64,000 bases of DNA, taken from contig JAKVAQ010000006.1 of assembly GCA_022447665.1 (NCBI GenBank), positions 17,376-81,375 of the forward strand, in the 5' to 3' direction. Under the pieces are notes generated by a model. It worked only from the letters and a program-made list of their open reading frames with translations, was not told the origin of the DNA and searched no databases. Every line of letters begins with the position of its first letter. Positions within the stretch are counted from its first letter, which is position 1. The position numbers were made by a program, and so were the translations under genes. Shown here one piece after another: positions 1 to 7,147 of this stretch. Source of the DNA: Crocinitomicaceae bacterium (lineage in GTDB: Bacteria; Bacteroidota; Bacteroidia; Flavobacteriales_D; Crocinitomicaceae).

Positions 1-1197
1 AAACCGAATCATCTCAATCTCTTGGTTTAACTCAATTTGTAGAAAGTAAATTCCTTTACTTAAAGCACTGATGTTTATACTTTCTTGGTTAGTGTATTGA
101 ACAATCAATTCACCCTTCACGCTGAAAATTGAAAAGTTTTCATTCCCGGTTAAACCTGTAATATTCAAGTCATCATTCGCCGGGTTGGGGTAAATGCTGT
201 ACTGTTTAGAATCTAAGTCTTCAAATCCAGCCGTCGCTGTACAATTTGCAGGAATAGAGTCATTGGTATAAACATCTACACAGTCATCACAAAAGATGCT
301 TTTGAAAAAGCAGCTTGTTTTAGATGCACGAAAAATGGCACCGGTTAAATTCCTATAGATTCCGTGATCCGTAGATAAATCAACTGTGATATTAGAGCAT
401 ATATCGTTGTCTAAAAGCGTATAGTGAATTGATCTGGATCCCATCAATAAAGCTGAGGTATCAATTTCAACTGTTGGGTCTCCGTCAGCATGGAAGGCAA
501 TTTGAGGAACCATCTGCGCTACATCCATGGTCGCAAGGGGTACAGCTCCCCAATTATTAAAGACTCCATTTATTTCAAAGGTATTTGTGAGATCGTTTCC
601 TGAAGTGTCAATTAATCCCAATGAAGATTCCGCAGTAGGAACAATCGTATTCCATTCATCTTGATCTGTGTAAACAACATTATTGGCCGTAATGGCTCCA
701 GCACTGCTTCCGCCAATAAACATCCAATCCGTATCAATATCATAATCGCCGGCGTTAGCACTTATATAACGCAAGGCTGCATGAGCATCTTGGTGAGCAC
801 GGTAAATCGCCAGTAATTGTGTACTTGGAATAAGCGTATTCCATCCTAAACGGTAGCTCATTGTAGCGGTCACATAGCCTCTTTGGGCAAGCGCGATACA
901 TTCTCCCTTTCTATCATTTTTATTTCCTGTTTGGAAACCACCTCCGTGAATCATTAAAACAAAGGGTCTCTCCGATAGTGGGTCGGCACTTGCTTTTGGG
1001 TAGTAAAAGTCAATTAATAAATCGGTAGGAACATCAAATCTATCCAAGGCATTTCCATAAACTACGTTCGTTGTAGAGTCTATTTCTGAAAGTTCAAAAT
1101 ATTCAACCTCAGTAAAGCGCTCATCGGAAGTACAATATTGGGAGTACGCAGTGGTGATTGAAGAAATAACAAAGAGTAGAGGAAGTAAGAATTTCAT
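1..1197 (-). CDS. Secreted alpha/beta-hydrolase (carboxylesterase/lipase-like) with T9SS C-terminal domain, cut by window edge
   Basis: The minus strand reads an uninterrupted 399-codon frame from an ATG at 1197 to base 1, so the last residues and stop lie outside the window. A Sec signal peptide occupies residues 1-19 (MKFLLPLLFVISSITTAYSQ). The esterase core has the oxyanion-hole motif HGGGF near residue 84 and the nucleophile elbow GGSSAG near 162-167, the arrangement of hormone-sensitive-lipase/carboxylesterase type hydrolases. From about residue 325 a T9SS type A sorting domain follows (IYPNPANDDLNITGL, then a GIYFLQIE strand), so the enzyme is probably exported and released or surface-anchored. 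The substrate cannot be read from sequence. It is divergent from the AraC-type regulator at 1295. Confidence 0.85.
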   Translation of the reverse strand, partial: MKFLLPLLFVISSITTAYSQYCTSDERFTEVEYFELSEIDSTTNVVYGNALDRFDVPTDLLIDFYYPKASADPLSERPFVLMIHGGGFQTGNKNDRKGECIALAQRGYVTATMSYRLGWNTLIPSTQLLAIYRAHQDAHAALRYISANAGDYDIDTDWMFIGGSSAGAITANNVVYTDQDEWNTIVPTAESSLGLIDTSGNDLTNTFEINGVFNNWGAVPLATMDVAQMVPQIAFHADGDPTVEIDTSALLMGSRSIHYTLLDNDICSNITVDLSTDHGIYRNLTGAIFRASKTSCFFKSIFCDDCVDVYTNDSIPANCTATAGFEDLDSKQYSIYPNPANDDLNITGLTGNENFSIFSVKGELIVQYTNQESINISALSKGIYFLQIELNQEIEMIRF

Positions 1198-1214
1198 TGA
1201 ATAAAATTTATGCA

Positions 1215-1238
1215 CTTAACGCAGTTAAGACAAGAATA
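1215..1238 (-). promoter_or_regulatory. Weak -7 element plus palindrome upstream of the esterase gene
   Basis: On the minus strand TATTCTTG (1238-1231) is one mismatch from the Bacteroidetes -7 consensus TAnnTTTG. It is followed directly by the perfect palindrome CTTAAC-TGC-GTTAAG (1229-1215), which would sit just after the transcription start, an operator-like position. The promoter is a pattern match only. Confidence 0.3.
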
Positions 1239-1270
1239 AAGTCGAAAGGTTTAACCAAAAATATTTCCTT

Positions 1271-1278
1271 TATTTTTG
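1271..1278 (+). promoter_or_regulatory. -7 promoter element of the TolB/TPR/AraC regulator
   Basis: TATTTTTG matches TAnnTTTG exactly and ends 17 nt before the TTG start at 1295, leaving a leader of roughly 10 nt. Confidence 0.5.
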
Positions 1279-1294
1279 AGTAAGCATATTTCAA

Positions 1295-3073
1295 TTGAAC
1301 AGCGACCTTTCCATAGCAGTACTTCCCTTTAAGAACATGAGTTCGAATGAAGAGAATGAGTACTTCTGCGACGGAATAACCGAGGAGATTATAAACGCAC
1401 TTGCGAAAATTGGATCCTTAAAGGTCACCTCAAGAACATCATCATTTCATTTTAAGAATAAAGAATTACCTATTTCTGAAATAGGAGAAACCCTTGGTGT
1501 TACTACAATTTTGGAAGGAAGTGCACGACTAGCTGGAGGGGTGGTAAGAATCACTGCTCAGCTTATTCAGGCTGAAGATGATTTTCATTATTGGTCAGAA
1601 ACATGGGACAGAAAGTTTGAGAATATATTTGAAATACAAGATGAGGTAAGTCTATTAATAGCGGATAAAATCCGAGAAAATTTTGGACATTTTGAACTGG
1701 AAGATCACTTAATTCCTGCGGCAACAAAGGATATAAATGCTTACGAATATTCTCTAAAAGGAAACTTTTACAAGAATAAATGGGGTGCCGACAATGCAAA
1801 AAAATCCCTTGAATATTATCAGAAAAGTTTGGAGCTAGATTCACAATTAGTTGATTCAATTATTGGCTTAGCAGATGTTTATAGTTTCTTAGGAATGGTA
1901 GGACAAATGCCGTTTCAAGAAGCATGGATGAAGTGTAATGAGTTAATAGAAAAAACTCTAGAGCTTGATCCAAAGAATGCAAAAGCCTATTATCAAAAGG
2001 GACATAGTGCTTTCTTTACCGAGGTCAATTTTTCGAAAGCAATGGAGTTTGGTACCAAAGCAATTCAATTAAGCCCGAATTATGCTGAGGCACAGCAGTT
2101 CATGTCCTTCTTGCATGTCCTTTCTGGAAATGTAGAGGAGTCGAAAAAGCATTTGGACATAGCTATTGGATTGGATCCTTTAAATCGAGAGACCCTCTTT
2201 TTCAAGGCCTATTTTGATTACATGACGCGGAATTATGGCCCTGCTATGGAGCAATTGGCCGCTTGTATTGAAGTAAATCCTGCAAATATTCCAGCCCATT
2301 CAGTCATGGTTCTTGCCTTGCTTAAGACAGGAGAATACGATAGAGTGATTCATTATTTTGATGACATTGATGAGGAGTTAGTGGAAGCTGAGAAAACCGG
2401 ATCCATTGCATTGGCGCACGCCTTCAAAAAGGATGCAGAGAACATTGAGAAGTACAAGAAAATTCTTTTGGAACGATCTAAAACACCTGATGGCTTTACC
2501 TATGATTCATATGTGTTTATGATGCACGCTGTTTGTGGAGAAATTGATCAAGCATTTGAATGGGTTGAAAATGGAATCAAAAACAAATCTTCCTTGTTAA
2601 TGTTGCGCTATCCTGACCCCATGGTGGATATTTTAAGAGAAGATGATCGGTATCAAAAGCTGCATGAACAGATGTTTATCGCAACGGTTAAGGCGACTAC
2701 TAAATCAGCGAAGAAGGCACTGCTAGATGAATCATCGGCTGAGGAATACAAGAAGAAATTGGTCGATTATATAGAAGATAATGAGGCGTTTTTAGATCCT
2801 GAATTAACCTTAAGGTCATTAGCAGACCAAATCGAACTTCACCCCAACAAGCTTTCATGGCTCATTAATGAGATGCATGCGCAAAACTTTAACCAGTTCA
2901 TTAATGCTTATCGCATTGAGCGGTTCAAGTTCTTGGCACTAAAACCGGATAGCTCCCAATTCAGTATTCTTGGATTGGCCTACGAAAGTGGATTCAATTC
3001 TAAAACCGTCTTTAACACTTACTTTAAAAAGAGTACAGGCCAATCTCCTAAGGCTTGGATTCAGGCGCAGTAG
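1295..3073 (+). CDS. TolB-like/TPR/AraC-family transcriptional regulator
   Basis: This 592-residue cytoplasmic protein has three parts. Residues 4-110 match the TolB-like N-terminal fold (SIAVLPFKNMS, then FCDGITEEIINALAKI). Residues about 130-420 are tetratricopeptide-like helices (for example ALELDPKNAKAYYQKG-type repeats). The last 100 residues are an AraC-type DNA-binding domain with two helix-turn-helices, ending in SPKAWIQ. No membrane segment is seen. The start is TTG: an in-frame stop lies at 1277 and no other start codon fits before the first beta strand, and the -7 element agrees. The likely role is sensing through the TolB/TPR part and regulating the dehydrogenase operon just downstream, whose promoter region carries AraC-like direct repeats. 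The ligand is unknown. Confidence 0.85.
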   Translation: MNSDLSIAVLPFKNMSSNEENEYFCDGITEEIINALAKIGSLKVTSRTSSFHFKNKELPISEIGETLGVTTILEGSARLAGGVVRITAQLIQAEDDFHYWSETWDRKFENIFEIQDEVSLLIADKIRENFGHFELEDHLIPAATKDINAYEYSLKGNFYKNKWGADNAKKSLEYYQKSLELDSQLVDSIIGLADVYSFLGMVGQMPFQEAWMKCNELIEKTLELDPKNAKAYYQKGHSAFFTEVNFSKAMEFGTKAIQLSPNYAEAQQFMSFLHVLSGNVEESKKHLDIAIGLDPLNRETLFFKAYFDYMTRNYGPAMEQLAACIEVNPANIPAHSVMVLALLKTGEYDRVIHYFDDIDEELVEAEKTGSIALAHAFKKDAENIEKYKKILLERSKTPDGFTYDSYVFMMHAVCGEIDQAFEWVENGIKNKSSLLMLRYPDPMVDILREDDRYQKLHEQMFIATVKATTKSAKKALLDESSAEEYKKKLVDYIEDNEAFLDPELTLRSLADQIELHPNKLSWLINEMHAQNFNQFINAYRIERFKFLALKPDSSQFSILGLAYESGFNSKTVFNTYFKKSTGQSPKAWIQAQ

Positions 3074-3104
3074 CCCTTCTTTGTCATTTGTTTTTTACTA
3101 AAAA

Positions 3105-3150
3105 GGTTCCGAATTATAATTCCGAACCTCAAGCTTTTAATTCCGAACGT
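3105..3150. promoter_or_regulatory. Candidate AraC-type operator: palindrome plus 21-bp-spaced direct repeat
   Basis: A 24-bp near-palindrome (3105-3128; arms GGTTCCGAATTA and TAATTCCGAACC, one mismatched pair) is followed by a further copy of TTCCGAAC. TTCCGAA occurs at 3107, 3120 and 3141. The last two are exactly 21 bp apart, two helical turns, as is usual for AraC-family half-sites. The block ends 20 bp before the -7 element at 3170, so a bound regulator would touch the -33 region. An alternative is that the palindrome is a weak terminator of the upstream gene, but no T-tract follows directly. Confidence 0.5.
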
Positions 3151-3169
3151 TTTAGCGTTTTACCTCCCG

Positions 3170-3177
3170 TAATTTTG
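3170..3177 (+). promoter_or_regulatory. -7 promoter element of the dehydrogenase operon
   Basis: TAATTTTG matches TAnnTTTG and lies 31 nt before the ATG at 3209. No good -33 TTTG is seen in front of it, which fits an activator-dependent promoter with the repeats at 3105-3150. Confidence 0.5.
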
Positions 3178-3208
3178 GTCTCAGAACAAATAACAAAAAC
3201 GAATTAAG

Positions 3209-4183
3209 ATGAAATCAATTATTGTAAATGCTTACGGAGGACCAGAGGTAATGAAACTAGAAAATGTAGAAAAGCCTACTCCTAAATCGAACGAATTATT
3301 AATTAAGATTGAAGCTACTTCAGTTACTGCGGCAACAACAATGATGCGCACAGGAACACCTTACTTCGGCCGTCTATTTTTAGGACTTACAAAACCAAAA
3401 GTAAAAACACCAGGAACAGATTTAGCTGGTACTGTTGAAGCTGTTGGCGCCGATGTTAAAGACTTCAAAGTAGGGGACAAAGTAATGGCTGCTACAGATT
3501 TAAAATGTGGGGCATATGCAGAATATATTTGCATAGGCGAGGACGAATTAATCATTCACCAACCTGAAAACATTACTGCAAATGAAGCTACAGGAATTAT
3601 AGACGGAGGGGTCACTGCTTTGGCTTTTTTCACTGATCAGGTAACAATAGAACCTGGCCAAAAGGTTTTAATCAATGGAGCATCAGGAAGTATTGGAACA
3701 GCGGCTATTCAATTAGCAAAAGAATTTGGTGCTGAGGTAACGGCAGTGTGTAGTGGTAAAAATGCTGAATTGGTCAAAGAACTAGGCGCTAATCAAGTAT
3801 TCGATTATACAAAGAATGAGCTAGAAAAGAGTGGTCAAACATTCGACATCATTTTCGATACTGTTGGAAAACTATCGTTTAGAAAATCAAAGAAATACTT
3901 AACGGCAAAAGGTGCGTTTTTAACTCCTGTGCTTGAAATGGGAGCATTAATGACAATGCTATTTATAAATCCATTTTCTAAAAAGAAATTGAAGTTTGCC
4001 GCAACAGGAATGCGCAAGCAAGATTTAAGAATGCGGGACCTATTAAAAATCAGAGATCTTTTAGCTACCAATAAATTAAAAACGGTGATTGATAAGGTTT
4101 ACTCTTTGGAGGAAATGCAAGAAGCACATAAGTATGTTGACTCCGGAAGAAAAAGAGGAAACGTAATCATCAAAGTTGCTTAA
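3209..4183 (+). CDS. Medium-chain NAD(P)-dependent alcohol dehydrogenase/quinone oxidoreductase-like protein
   Basis: The 324-residue protein is a medium-chain dehydrogenase/reductase. The N-terminal GroES-like domain holds PGTDLAGTVEAVGADV near residue 72, and the Rossmann fold begins with INGASGSIGTAAIQLAKEFG near 153. Residues of the structural-zinc loop of classical alcohol dehydrogenases are absent, so it resembles the quinone oxidoreductase/enoyl reductase branch. The substrate is unknown. It shares the tail motif YVDSGRKRGNV with the other dehydrogenase at 14186-15109. It is first in a plus-strand operon with three small membrane or secreted proteins and probably answers to the AraC-type regulator upstream. 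Confidence 0.88.
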   Translation: MKSIIVNAYGGPEVMKLENVEKPTPKSNELLIKIEATSVTAATTMMRTGTPYFGRLFLGLTKPKVKTPGTDLAGTVEAVGADVKDFKVGDKVMAATDLKCGAYAEYICIGEDELIIHQPENITANEATGIIDGGVTALAFFTDQVTIEPGQKVLINGASGSIGTAAIQLAKEFGAEVTAVCSGKNAELVKELGANQVFDYTKNELEKSGQTFDIIFDTVGKLSFRKSKKYLTAKGAFLTPVLEMGALMTMLFINPFSKKKLKFAATGMRKQDLRMRDLLKIRDLLATNKLKTVIDKVYSLEEMQEAHKYVDSGRKRGNVIIKVA

Positions 4184-4219
4184 GTAAAAGCAATTAAATA
4201 CATCTAAAACGTTATAAAA

Positions 4220-4426
4220 ATGAAAGCAATTAACACAAATTTTTCAGGAGGAATGATCTTGTTTCTCCTTTCCATCAACTGGGCAGCAATTATTCTATTA
4301 ACAGGATTTTTCTTGAAATATGAGGTAGAACCAACAACGAGTATTATTTCAACGCTGTCGGTCGGCTTCATCCTTCAGTTAGCCTTTATAAACGATCAAT
4401 TAAAAAAGACAAAGAGGTTGAAATAA
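4220..4426 (+). CDS. Small two-helix membrane protein
   Basis: This 68-residue protein has two hydrophobic segments, about residues 10-32 and 40-58, and a basic tail (KKTKRLK). It starts 37 nt after the dehydrogenase stop and runs in the same direction, so it is probably cotranscribed. I do not recognise a family. The tail and hairpin arrangement suggest a small inner-membrane protein with its charged end in the cytoplasm. Confidence 0.6.
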   Translation: MKAINTNFSGGMILFLLSINWAAIILLTGFFLKYEVEPTTSIISTLSVGFILQLAFINDQLKKTKRLK

Positions 4427-4455
4427 CACCTCTTTCTAACCCTAAAAATTAAACA

Positions 4456-4770
4456 ATGAAAACAATATTAATGGCATTAGGATTAATGGTTTTAACGATT
4501 GGAAATGCGGCCAATAATCCATCAATAATTAAGGAGATAGAAGAAAAGGTAAAACCTAACCTTGACGAATTTAACTTCAATCAAGAACATATGGATTTTG
4601 TAGTGGTAAGCTTTAAAGTTGAATCACAACAAGTTCAGGTTGTTGAGATTATGGGATCAAGTGATGAGCTAATTCAAATCATTGGAAAAGAACTGGATAT
4701 GCTTTGTCTAGACAAGATCTATCCTGAAGATGATGTCTACAACTTCAAATTCATATTTGATAAACAGTAA
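4456..4770 (+). CDS. Small secreted protein of unknown function
   Basis: A 104-residue protein with an evident Sec signal peptide (MKTILMALGLMVLTIGNAA), leaving a mature part of about 85 acidic residues. There is no lipobox, repeat or recognisable domain. The mature part reads as an alternating helix/strand domain (SFKVESQQVQVVEI) like small periplasmic proteins common in this phylum. It lies third in the dehydrogenase operon, 29 nt after the preceding gene. Confidence 0.6.
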   Translation: MKTILMALGLMVLTIGNAANNPSIIKEIEEKVKPNLDEFNFNQEHMDFVVVSFKVESQQVQVVEIMGSSDELIQIIGKELDMLCLDKIYPEDDVYNFKFIFDKQ

Positions 4771-4803
4771 AAAGAAGAAATGCTATTATCAAAATAGCGT
4801 AAA

Positions 4804-5478
4804 ATGAAAATTAGAATTATGAAAATTAATGTAGCAAGAAGAGCGGGTTGGTTATATCTGCTTCTGATTCCGTTGGGTGTTTTCGGGATATTGTTCGTTC
4901 CAACCTATTTTATAGATCCGGGAAATATTGAAAACACTATAAATAAAATCGCCAATGATGAGTTGTTATTTCGAATGAGCATTGTTAGTTCATTGCTTAC
5001 ACAAGTTGTTCAAATTTTTGTGGTATTGGCTTTATACGAACTCTTTAAGGCAGTCAATAAGAAGATGGCGTTATTTATGGTTATTTCTATTATGGCAGCA
5101 GTTCCTATTGCCATGTTAAATGAGCTAAACTACTTTGCCCTCCTGGAGTCTTTAGGCAGTCCAAATCATGTGGATATGTATTTGAATTTACATGAATATG
5201 GGGTGTTTATAGCACAGATATTCTGGGGAATATGGCTTTTTCCAATGGGTTGGTTGGCATATAAATCAGGCTTCATTCCTAAGGTAATTGGGGTTTTATT
5301 GATTATTGCTTGTTTTGGTTATATAGTAGATTCATTTTTAGTATTCCTAAATGTAAATATTGGGGTAGTGTTCAGTGATTTTACTTTTTTGGGAGAGCCT
5401 GCAATTGTGTTGTGGCTTTTAATTAAAGGAACCGCGATAACTCAACATCTTAACAAGCTCACAACAAAAAATATTTGA
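4804..5478 (+). CDS. DUF4386-type integral membrane protein
   Basis: The 224-residue protein has six to seven hydrophobic helices. Its pattern (ARRAGWLYLLLIPLGVFG at the start, FRMSIVSSLLTQVVQIFVVL, a central LNELNYFALL, and FPMGWLAYKSGFIPKVIG) fits the DUF4386 family, whose function is not known. A second ATG at 4822 (MKINVARR) is an equally good start and closer to family length. It is the last gene of the operon that begins at 3209, and a strong terminator follows at 5526. Confidence 0.72.
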   Translation: MKIRIMKINVARRAGWLYLLLIPLGVFGILFVPTYFIDPGNIENTINKIANDELLFRMSIVSSLLTQVVQIFVVLALYELFKAVNKKMALFMVISIMAAVPIAMLNELNYFALLESLGSPNHVDMYLNLHEYGVFIAQIFWGIWLFPMGWLAYKSGFIPKVIGVLLIIACFGYIVDSFLVFLNVNIGVVFSDFTFLGEPAIVLWLLIKGTAITQHLNKLTTKNI

Positions 5479-5525
5479 GTTAGGGTCTGACTCAAATTGT
5501 GAATAATAAATTCGCTTTTGTTAGG

Positions 5526-5553
5526 ACCGGTCGGTTTATGCTGGCCGGTTTTT
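5526..5553 (+). terminator. Rho-independent terminator of the dehydrogenase operon
   Basis: ACCGGTCGG pairs with CTGGCCGGT around the loop TTTATG (9 bp with two G-U pairs) and is followed by a run of T. It separates the operon at 3209-5478 from the promoter at 5558. Confidence 0.8.
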
Positions 5554-5557
5554 ACAC

Positions 5558-5565
5558 TAACTTTG
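5558..5565 (+). promoter_or_regulatory. -7 promoter element of the serine hydrolase gene
   Basis: TAACTTTG matches TAnnTTTG and lies 14 nt before the ATG at 5580, directly after the terminator. Confidence 0.55.
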
Positions 5566-5579
5566 CGAGCTTATAGGAA

Positions 5580-6587
5580 ATGAAGGTATATCTAAAAATA
5601 ATAATCGGACTTTTTTTTTTGATTCAAGGTTGTCAGAAGGATATCCAGATTCCTGCAAATACAATTCAGGCAGAGTTGGACCGAAGCATTGAACACGGGT
5701 TTGATGGTATTATTGTCTACGTGAATCAAGGAGGTAATTCTTCATTTTACAGTGCTGGCTGGAAGAACAGGCAAGATCAAATTCCTGCGGATCCTCATGC
5801 CTTATTCAAAATAGCCAGCATAAGTAAGTTGTATGAGGCCGCGGCCTTGGCTATGTTAGTTGCCGATGATCAGCTCTCATTGAGCAGTACATTGGTTGAG
5901 CTAATTCCAGAGGTAGATGGTAGAATTGCGTATGCCGATCAGATTACCCTTCAAATGATAGTTCAGCACCGAAGCGGCATACCTGATTTTATTTATCATC
6001 CCGATTTTGGAGATAGTGATCCGGATGAGTCATATATGACAACATTGGAGTTAATATATGATCAATCAGCTCAATTTGAACCTGATAAAGGTTATCATTA
6101 TTCAAACACAAACTTCCTTTTGATAGGAGAGATAATGGATAGAACTTTAGGCTATTCTCACCATGATTACATCAAAAATGAAATCTTAAATCCGCACAAC
6201 TTATTCAATACTTATAGTTTGTACAGAGATGCTGATTCCAACGACGTAATGAGCGGTTATTATAAGGGGTATGATCCAGACCTTAAATCGTCAGAATATA
6301 CAAGACCAGGTGGAGCAATGGTTGCATCTGCAGAAGATGTAGGCATGTTCCTGAGATATCTAATTGATGGCACTTTATTTACCGATGAAGAACAAGAAAT
6401 TTATTCTTCGATTTACGAATATGAACATACAGGCTGGTCACCAGGATACACGAGTATCGCAAGATATAATAGCGATATAGACGCCATTGTTGTTCAATTC
6501 GTTAGTACGGGTTATAATGCATTATTTTGGTCCGAATTGGAAGGGCTTTATGAGCGAATTAATCGAATACTAGAAAAAGAAAATTAA
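5580..6587 (+). CDS. Serine hydrolase lipoprotein, beta-lactamase/penicillin-binding-like
   Basis: The 335-residue protein begins with a lipoprotein signal ending in the lipobox LIQGC (Cys18), so it should be membrane-anchored. The class C beta-lactamase/DD-peptidase fold is shown by SISK at residues 80-83 (catalytic Ser80, Lys83), YSN at 174-176, and a late HTG in the place of the third KTG-type motif. Family members include DD-carboxypeptidases, esterases and D-amino-acid hydrolases, and the sequence does not decide between these. The next gene starts 4 nt after the stop, so the two are probably one operon. Confidence 0.85.
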   Translation: MKVYLKIIIGLFFLIQGCQKDIQIPANTIQAELDRSIEHGFDGIIVYVNQGGNSSFYSAGWKNRQDQIPADPHALFKIASISKLYEAAALAMLVADDQLSLSSTLVELIPEVDGRIAYADQITLQMIVQHRSGIPDFIYHPDFGDSDPDESYMTTLELIYDQSAQFEPDKGYHYSNTNFLLIGEIMDRTLGYSHHDYIKNEILNPHNLFNTYSLYRDADSNDVMSGYYKGYDPDLKSSEYTRPGGAMVASAEDVGMFLRYLIDGTLFTDEEQEIYSSIYEYEHTGWSPGYTSIARYNSDIDAIVVQFVSTGYNALFWSELEGLYERINRILEKEN

Positions 6588-6591
6588 AGAA

Positions 6592-7137
6592 ATGAGACAT
6601 TTAATCTTAACCTTGATTTTTGGATTGCTTCCTATTTTAGTTTCTGCTCAAACTGATGCAGAGAAGGGACAATTTGGCTTTGCTTTGAACTCTAGTATGA
6701 ATGGTGAAATTTATCCTATTCGACTGGTGCCAAGCGTAACCTATTTTAACAAGAACAGCCAATTTGAACTGGGCTTTGGTATTCATCCTTTTATCCGAAA
6801 AGATCAAAATATTTATAGTGGAGAATTTAATTATAAGTTCTTTCCAAACGGAACCGGGAACAAATTTAATATGTATGTTATTGGTCGCTTTTCATACATT
6901 CATAACCCTCGCGACACCTATTATCCAACAACATATAATTACCTTTTCTTAAATGGAGGTTACGGCTTTCAATTGGTGCCATTTAAAAATGCCTATATGG
7001 GTACAAATATTAGCATCGGAACTTTCACCTACAATAAAAGGTCTGAGATACCCTACGATGGTTTTACCGAAAAGAACCTATTTGACTCCTTTGGATTTAA
7101 CCTGGCCTTTCAATTTAATTTCGGATATAGGTTTTGA
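6592..7137 (+). CDS. Outer-membrane beta-barrel-like protein
   Basis: The 181-residue protein has a signal peptide (residues 1-19, ending ILVSAQ). The rest alternates polar and hydrophobic residues in strand-like segments with many Tyr/Phe/Gly (FELGFGIHPFI, YVIGRFSYIH, YLFLNGGYGFQLVPF) and ends in an aromatic, GYRF. This is the usual appearance of a small eight-stranded outer-membrane barrel. No specific family is recognised. It follows the serine hydrolase by 4 nt and its stop faces the converging gene at 7148. Confidence 0.7.
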   Translation: MRHLILTLIFGLLPILVSAQTDAEKGQFGFALNSSMNGEIYPIRLVPSVTYFNKNSQFELGFGIHPFIRKDQNIYSGEFNYKFFPNGTGNKFNMYVIGRFSYIHNPRDTYYPTTYNYLFLNGGYGFQLVPFKNAYMGTNISIGTFTYNKRSEIPYDGFTEKNLFDSFGFNLAFQFNFGYRF

Positions 7138-7147
7138 TTTCTAAATC

